A DNA stretch of 64,000 bases, taken from the NCBI GenBank assembly GCA_937625935.1, contig OW569353.1:62001-126000 (forward strand), read 5' to 3'. The stretch comes from Tetramitus jugosus (Eukaryota; Heterolobosea; Eutetramitea; Acrasida; Vahlkampfiidae). Within the stretch, counting starts at the first letter, position 1; the number at the start of each line of letters is the position of its first letter. The position numbers were made by a program, and so were the translations under genes. This document shows, piece after piece, positions 23,501 to 32,500 of the stretch. Under the pieces are notes generated by a model. That model was not told where the DNA came from. It saw only the letters and a program-made list of their open reading frames with translations, and ran no database searches.

Positions 23501-26500
23501 ATTCTCAATAGCTAGTGAAGCTAGTCGCTACGCCCTGACAGTCAATGGTTTCTCTTACGACTCAAACTATTGGATAGGTGACGGTTTAATTTCAACCGTT
23601 AACCCTCTTGGTTTAGACTCTGTCCACCCGCAGTTGGATACTTGTGGAAACAATCAAGACGGTATGAATCCCAAAGATAGTCTCGGAAATCAGAATGCTG
23701 CTTCATTCAGCACCTATGATAGAGACAATGATGGTTACTATTACCAACACATGGCAAACTACTATGGTGCTGGTTGGTGGTGGAGCAGCAGTGGAAATGT
23801 TTACTCAAATCTCAACGGCGCTTACAAGAATGGCACATATGCTGGAATCACCAATGGTATCATTTGGCCAGCATTGAAGAACACTGCTTCATATTCGATG
23901 CCATACACTGTGATGAAGATTCGACCTCGTTCATTCAACTGCAAGAACTCTACTTTCAGTTGCAGTGGTCATGGTGATTGTGATCAATATTTAGACAATG
24001 TTTCGGCTCAATCCATCTCTGAATACAAGGATAAATGTATATGCCAAACAGGATTCAATGGCACTGATTGCTCCGATCATGAAGAAAGAACCTGCAATGG
24101 AATATCTTCTCAATCCACCAGTGTTTGTTCAGGAAAGGGACAATGTTCTGCCTACGACTCATGCACATGTGTATCTGGATACGCTGGTGCTTGGTGCGAG
24201 AGATCTATTTCTCTCGGAACGGATAGTACTTACCCTGGTCTAACTTGCTTCGATATTCATCGAGCAAATGTGTCATTGCCTTCTGGAGTGTATTGGATCA
24301 ATCCTTCCAGAACAGCCACTCCATACCAAGTGTATTGTGATATGGACGACAAAGATGTTAATGGCAATTCTGGTTGGACTGTTGTTCAGAGAAGAGAGCC
24401 AAACAGTGGCTGCTTCAGTTTTAATCAAGTATGGAACAACTACAGAGATGGATTTGGTGATTTGTCTAGCTCTCACTGGCTCGGAAATGACAGATTGTTT
24501 GACATCACTCAAAATGTTCCTTCACAATTAAGAGTCACGCTCTTGTACAAAGGTAGTTTATATAGCGCTGACTATCGTACCTTCGCTGTCGGTGCACAAG
24601 CTACGAAGTATAGATTAACTATCAGCGGATACTCGTACGAAGGATCACAGAATCCGAAGGACGGATTGAGCGCCCACAACGGAGCGTTATTCAGTACAAC
24701 AGATGCGGATAATGATGGATATTATTATCAACACATGGCAAACTACTATGGTGCTGGTTGGTGGTGGAGCAGCAGTGGAAATTTTTACTCCAATCTCAAT
24801 GGAGCTTACAAGAATGGAACATACACTGGAGTGACCAATGGTGTAGTCTGGTCCGGTTTTGGAACGAATCTCTATTCAATTCCTTCAGTTGTGATGAAGG
24901 TTAGACCAAGATCAGTGTCAGGCGTTTACGCATACAATTGCATGAATTCTACTGTATCATGCAACGGTAACGGTTTCTGTAACTCTGCTGATTCTTGCGC
25001 ATGTTTCGATGGATATTCTGGATCTTCTTGCAATACCACAAGAACATGTAATGGAGTCGTGTTTAAGGATAGTTCAGTATGCTCTGGTCGTGGCATATGT
25101 GTCGGCTTAAATCAATGTTCTTGCTCATCTCCCTTCGCTGGTGTCAATTGTGAGCAACAGGTATCATGTTTTGGTGTCCTGGCAAACAGTTCAAGCGTTT
25201 GTTCTGGAAAAGGATCTTGCGTATCTCAGGACAATTGTGCATGTTCCTTTGGATATAGTGGAGCGGATTGTTCCGCTGGTCAATGTTACAATGTTTCAGC
25301 AACAAGCTCTTCGGTATGTTCTGGTAATGGTCGCTGTGTAGATGGAGCTTGTCAATGCAATGCTGGTTATACCAAGGACCAATGTGAGGAAGTGATTTGT
25401 CATAACCAACACGCATCTAATCCTTTGGTTTGCTCTGGAAATGGTGTATGTACTTCTCCTGATGTCTGTACTTGTACTCTGGGATACACTGGATCAAACT
25501 GTGATGTTTCTACATGCCACGGTTTGGAAGAATCAGATATTCAAGTATGCAGCGGAAATGGAATCTGTGTATCAGCTGATACCTGCTCATGTGCAGATGG
25601 TTTCTCAGGCTCCAACTGTGAAATCATCAGATATTGTGATGGAATTGCTTTCAATAATGGTTCAGTTTGCTCTGCTCATGGAAGTTGCATCCATAACGGC
25701 AGCTGTTCTTGCTTGCCTGGATACTCAGGATTGAACTGTGAGCTTAATGTTTGCTTCAATCTGACAAGTAATGATCCACAAGTGTGTTCAGGTCATGGAT
25801 CTTGTGTAGGACCAAATACATGCGCATGTCAACCAGGTTTTGGTGGTTCCTGTTGTGGTGCCGCTAGAACATGTGGTGGTATTTTATTCACTGATCCAAA
25901 TGTCTGTGCAGGACATGGAGTTTGTATCAAGGAGGATATTTGCCAGTGTGAAGTAGGCCACGAGGGAAGATTCTGTGGTCGCACCAGAACTTGTGGAGGT
26001 TACAATTTCACTGATCCTGAAGTATGTAGCGGAAGAGGAGAGTGTGTAGCTACTGACATTTGTTCTTGTTCCGATGGATACAAGGGATTCTCATGTGAAC
26101 TTCCGGTATGTTTCAGTAAGGCTAGTGGTGACTCCAATGTTTGTTCTGGACGAGGAACATGCGTAGCACCTAATGTTTGCGAGTGTCTTCCTCAATACTC
26201 TGGAATGAACTGTGAACTGACCAAATGTTATGGAAAGAACAACACAGATCCTACTGTATGTTCTTCTAGAGGAACCTGCAAGACACCAGATACTTGTGTA
26301 TGCAATTCTGGATATGATGGAGATGAATGCGAGCTGATACTCTGTAACGGTATTGGTCATGACAATGTTGAAGTTTGTAATAGTAGAGGAAACTGTACTG
26401 CGCCAAACAAGTGTTCTTGTGATCCATCTTTCCGCTATGCAGGAAACGATTGTGAATCAGCAATATGCTACGGTAAATTCGGTAGTGGAGCCTGCAGTGC

Positions 26501-29500
26501 CCATGGTGTATGTGCTTCTCCAGACAATTGCGAGTGTAGTCAGGATTATAATGGTTATGACTGTAGTGTCCCACTCTGTTTTGGTTTGAATGCTACTGAT
26601 TCCGATGTTTGCTCTGACCGAGGTACATGTGTTCGTGCTAATACATGCAGTTGTAATGCTGGATATGGAGCACAGGACTGCAGTCAACCTGTTTGTTATG
26701 GAATCTTGGCAACTAGTTCTGCCGTGTGTAGTGGTGTGGGTTCATGTGAATCACCAAACAACTGTACTTGTACAAATGGATACTTCGGTGATCGATGTGA
26801 GCAGACAACATGTTTCGATATTCACTATCGCAACGAGTCAGTTTGTAGTTCTCATGGATCGTGCGTTCAGCATGATAGATGCTCTTGTAACTTTGGTTAC
26901 GTTGGTACTGAGTGCGAAACCTTAACTTGCTACGGTCTGAATTCAACAGATGAGCGAGTGTGTAGTGGTCAGGGAGCCTGTGTAGCACCTAACAAGTGTG
27001 AATGTTCTACAGGATACACTGGAGCAACTTGCTCCAGTCCAATTTGTTATGGAGTTGCAAGCACTTCGAGTGCTGTGTGTTCAGGTCATGGCTCATGCTC
27101 TTCTCCAAATCAATGCGAATGTATTTCGGGATATAGTGGAAATCAATGTCAATTCCCAAGTTGCTTCGGAAAGAACAGTACGGATTCTAATGTTTGTGAT
27201 GGTCACGGAGTTTGCGCTAGCAAGGACTCTTGTGCTTGCTCTCCCGGTTTTATTGGCTCTAATTGTGATCAAATGGCTTGCTTCCAAGTTGCAAGTCAAA
27301 GTGCAGGAGTTTGTAGTGGCAATGGAAGATGTATCGGTCCTAATACTTGTAAGTGTGATGCAGGATTCGCTGGAGCCAATTGTGAATCGATAACGTGCTT
27401 TGGAATTAATGAACGAAGTCCTCTGGTCTGTTCGGGTCATGGATCATGTGCAAATTTCGACTCTTGTGTCTGCCGCCCAGGTTTCTCTGGAGCAGACTGC
27501 AGCGTTGTTCAATGTTTCGGAGTAAACTCCACAGATAGTAATGCTTGCTCAGGAAGTGGAACTTGTTACGGTCCTAATACTTGCAGTTGTGCAACAGGAT
27601 ATCAAGGAGCAGATTGCTCCTATCCTGTATGCTTCGGTAGAAGATCAGACTCTATCAGAGCTTGTGGTGGTCATGGTGTTTGTGTTGGTGTTGATCAATG
27701 TGTGTGCCATCCATTCTACTCTGGTAAGGATTGTTCAGTAACGACATGCTCCTCGACCGCATCCAACGACTCATCAGTGTGTTCCGGACATGGTCAGTGT
27801 GTCGCCCATGATACATGTTCATGTGCCGACGGTTATTCTGGAAGCAATTGCGAAGAATTTTCTTGTAATGGATTGAAGCCAAATGATTCGAATGTCTGCG
27901 GAGGTCGAGGAACTTGTGTTGGAATTGATGAATGCCAATGCCACAATGGTACTTATGGAGACAATTGTCAATACCATTACTGCCAGGTACAATCTGCTCC
28001 TACTGCTTCCTACTGCTCCGGTAGAGGAAACTGTTCCCAGGATAATGTGTGTGACTGCTCTGGAGGATACTTCGGAGGTAATTGCGAGCACACCACCTGC
28101 AGGAACGTCAATTCCACTGATTCTGCTTCTGTTTGTTCTGGTCAGGGTAAATGCACAGCACTTGATACTTGCACTTGCAGAAATGGATACCTCGGAGGTA
28201 ATTGTGAAGTCCCTGTTTGTTTCGGAAAGTCGAATATAACTGACGCTCAAGTATGTGGTGGCAATGGTGATTGCACCAGTGCTAACAAGTGCTCTTGCTC
28301 TGAGGGTTACTCCGGACTTGAATGTGAGTATCCTGTGTGTTATGGAATAGAAGCTGATGAACGTTCAGCCTGTTCGGGTAGAGGATCATGCTCCTCTCCA
28401 AACAACTGCGAATGTGATGCTGGCTGGATTGGTCCTGATTGTTCTATTCCAACCTGTTTCAACATTAGCTCGACATCTTCGTCTGTTTGTTCTCGACACG
28501 GTCAATGTGTTGCCAAAGACTTCTGTTTCTGTAATTCAGGTTACACTGGCGCAGAATGTCAAATTCCAGTCTGCTATCATTGGCCAGCCAATGATCCTTC
28601 TGTTTGCTCGGCTCACGGAAATTGTACTGCTCCAGATCATTGTGTTTGCGAGGAAGGCTACTACGGTGATGACTGTTCAAGTGGAAATTCTTCCAACGAT
28701 ACTTACTGCTATGGTATTGAGAGCATCGATTCTCAAGTATGTTCTGGTAATGGTTTGTGTGTCGATAGTGACGTTTGTAACTGTTTCGAAGGATTCACTG
28801 GAAGTCAATGTCAAGAAGTAGTATGCTATGGATTGAGTCAGAATGATCCCGCCGTTTGTAACCAAAATGGATATTGTGCAGCTCCAGACACATGTGTCTG
28901 TACTTCAGACAACTTTGGTGGTGCTAATTGTTCAACACCAATTTGTAGTGAACGTCTGGCTGATGATCCATTGGTATGCTCAAGTAGGGGATCTTGCCTC
29001 GGTCCGAATGTGTGTGAATGTAATGAAGGTTACACGGGTGCAAATTGCGAGGAGTCAGCCTGTTCTGGTTGCTCTGGAAATGGATTCTGTGTCGCACCAT
29101 ATACTTGTGAGTGCTATGTTGGATGGGTGGGACAGGAATGCGATATTCCAGTATGTCACGGTTTGAATGCTTCTGATCCTGCTGTTTGTTCTGGTTTTGG
29201 TCGTTGCTCGGCCAACGGTTGTAATTGTTCCGATGGTCATGCTGGAGAGCAGTGTGAGCAAGTTGTTTGCTATGGCGAGAGATCAGATAGTCCAACCAGC
29301 TGTTATGGACATGGCATCTGTGTGGATGTTGATGTATGCCTCTGTGAAGAAGGATGGGTAGGAGATTGTTCAATTCCTGAATGCCATGGTGTGGATTCTC
29401 TCAATGAAACCTCATGCTCTGGATCTGGAACATGTATTGCACCTGATACTTGTAGCTGTAATTCAGGATTTGGAGGAAGTAGTTGCGAATATCCAATCTG

Positions 29501-32500
29501 TTTTGGTTTCAACTCTTCAGATGCTCGAGCCTGCTCTTCACACGGTACTTGCTCTGCTCCTGGAGCTTGCATTTGTATTGAAGGATGGAGTAGCCATGAT
29601 TGTAGTGTTCCTATTTGTCATGGAGTAGTGGCAACTGACTCTTCTGTTTGTAACGGTAATGGATCTTGTCTCGCTCCAGATATGTGCGAATGCAACTCAG
29701 GATATGCTCCAGACAACAATTGCCAGCAACCAATTTGTCATGGAGTAAATAGTGGTAATAGCTCCGTGTGCTCGGCTCATGGTTCTTGTATTAGTCCAGA
29801 TAACTGCGCATGTAGTTATGGATGGGTAGGATCTGATTGCTCTACTCCAATCTGCTTCCACAGAAATGCAACTGATGGTTTGGTCTGCAGTGGAAATGGT
29901 GTCTGTCAGTCGGTGGACAATTGTGAATGTGGAGAAGGATACTCGGGAACTGAGTGTTCAGTCCCTGTTTGCTTCGGCTTTAATGGTTCTGACTCTCAAT
30001 CATGCTCTTCTCACGGATCATGCGTTGAACCAAATAAGTGCTTATGTGAAGAAGGATATACAAACCTAGATTGTAGCACTCCTGTTTGCTTTGGTGCTGA
30101 ATCAACCAACTATTCCGTATGTTCTTACCATGGAGCGTGTGTCGATAAGGATACCTGCGATTGTGTAGAAGGATTCACTGGACAGAAATGTGAACTACCA
30201 GTTTGCTTCTCCAAGACCCTCTTGAATGACACTCTATGTTCCGGTCATGGAAACTGTGTTGAGCCAGACCTATGTCAATGTGAACAAGGTTTCACCGGAA
30301 TTGAATGTGAGTTGCCTGTATGCTATGGATTGTCTGGAGAAGGAGCTTGTTCTGAAAGAGGCTCATGTTCCGCACCAGATCAATGTACGTGCTCAGAAGG
30401 TTTCACTGGTGATCAGTGTGAATTGATAATTTGTCATGGATTGGACACATCAGATGCTAGCGTTTGCTCTGGTCATGGCGTGTGCTCCTCTCCCGATTTG
30501 TGCGAGTGCTCTGCTGGGTACAGAGGTGCTAATTGCTCTTTGCCTGTCTGTTTCAGTTTAGATAACACTCAGGACGGAGTTTGCTCGAACCATGGAACTT
30601 GTGAGTCTCCTAATACTTGTACTTGTGAAGAAAACTACACCGGAACGAATTGTCAGGTTCCAATATGTTTTGGATTCAATGCTACCTCCCCACAGGTTTG
30701 CTCAGGAAATGGTCGCTGTATATCTGCTGATCAATGCGTGTGCATGCCTGGTTACACCGATGTTGATTGCGATGAACCAATATGCTATGGACTCAATCAA
30801 TCTAATCCAAACTGCTGCTCAGGAAATGGTTTTTGTAACGCCCCAGACACTTGTATCTGTAATGATGGATACTATGGTCACGATTGCTCCCAATTCGATT
30901 GTTTCTATGTTGCGGGTAATTCATCTCGTGTCTGCAGTACTCACGGAAGCTGTGTTGACAAGGATACTTGTGTTTGTGAAGAGTTGTACTTCGGCGAAAA
31001 TTGTGAACAAACAACTTGCTATGGAATTAACTCCACAAATCCTAGTGTTTGTTCATCTCACGGTAGCTGCAAATACTTCGATTCTTGCCTGTGCTTGAAC
31101 GGAAGTTATACAGGTGATCAATGTGAACAAAGTATTTGCTTCGGTAAGAACTCTTCCGATAGCTCTGCATGTTCATCCCATGGAGACTGCGTTGCACCAA
31201 ACAATTGTCAATGCCACGAAGGATACATGGGTACAAAGTGCGATATTCCAATATGTTTCAATATTTCAGCTACTGAGGAGTCGGTGTGCTCTGGTCAAGG
31301 AAACTGTGTGTCTCCAAACATGTGTGAATGTGACACCGGTTATACTGGCGACCAATGTCAATTGAGTATTTGTTATGGAATCAACCAAACAGATCCTTCT
31401 GTTTGCTCTGGACACGGAGCTTGTATTGACCGTGACAACTGCTTATGTTCAAACGGATATGGATACACAGGAAGTCGATGTGATGTTCCAATTTGCTATG
31501 ATTTCTCAGGTTCTGATCCATATGTTTGTTCATCTCACGGAACTTGTGTTTCTCCAAGTCACTGTGAGTGCAAACCTGGTTACACAGGAAAGAATTGCCA
31601 ATTGAACATTTGTTATGGAGTCAACCAAACAAGTTGTGCTGTTGTTTGCTCTGGACATGGAGAATGCATAAGACCGGATACTTGTTCTTGCTCAAACGGA
31701 TATACAGGAATGGAATGTGAATCTCCTATTTGCTATGATGTCTCGAGCTCAGATCCAAATGTTTGTTCATCTCACGGAACTTGTGTTTCTCCAAATCAAT
31801 GTGAGTGCAAACCTGGTTACACAGGAAAGAATTGCCAATTGAACATTTGTTATGGAGTGAATGAAACAAGATTTGCAGATGTTTGTTCTGGACATGGAAA
31901 CTGTGTGTCTCCAAATAATTGCGAGTGCAAATCTGGTTACACCGGAAAGAATTGCCAATTGAACGTATGCTATGGAATCAATCAGACCAGTTGTTCAGTT
32001 TGTTCTGGACATGGAGAGTGCATCAGACCAGATACCTGCTCTTGCTCGAACGGATACACAGGATCTGACTGTAGTGTTCCAATTTGTAATGGTGTACTAG
32101 GAAATAGTCCAAACGTGTGCTCATCGCACGGTTCTTGCCAATCACCTGATAATTGCTCCTGCCGATCAGGATACACTGGAAGAAACTGTGAACTTGTCAG
32201 TTGTTTCGGTGTTGCTTCTGATAACGCTTTAGTATGTTCAGGTCAAGGTCAATGCATGAATCCAAATCAATGCGAGTGTTCTTCAGGATGGACAGGATCT
32301 AAGTGCGATATTCCGATATGCTACGATATCAATGGCACAAGTATTAATGTTTGCTCGGGTCATGGTCAATGCATGAATCCAAATCAATGCCAATGTTCTC
32401 CAGGATGGACAGGATTGAAGTGTGACATTCCAGTGTGCTATGGTATTAACGGTACAAGTTCATATGCCTGTTCAGGTCATGGTCAATGCATGAATCCAAA

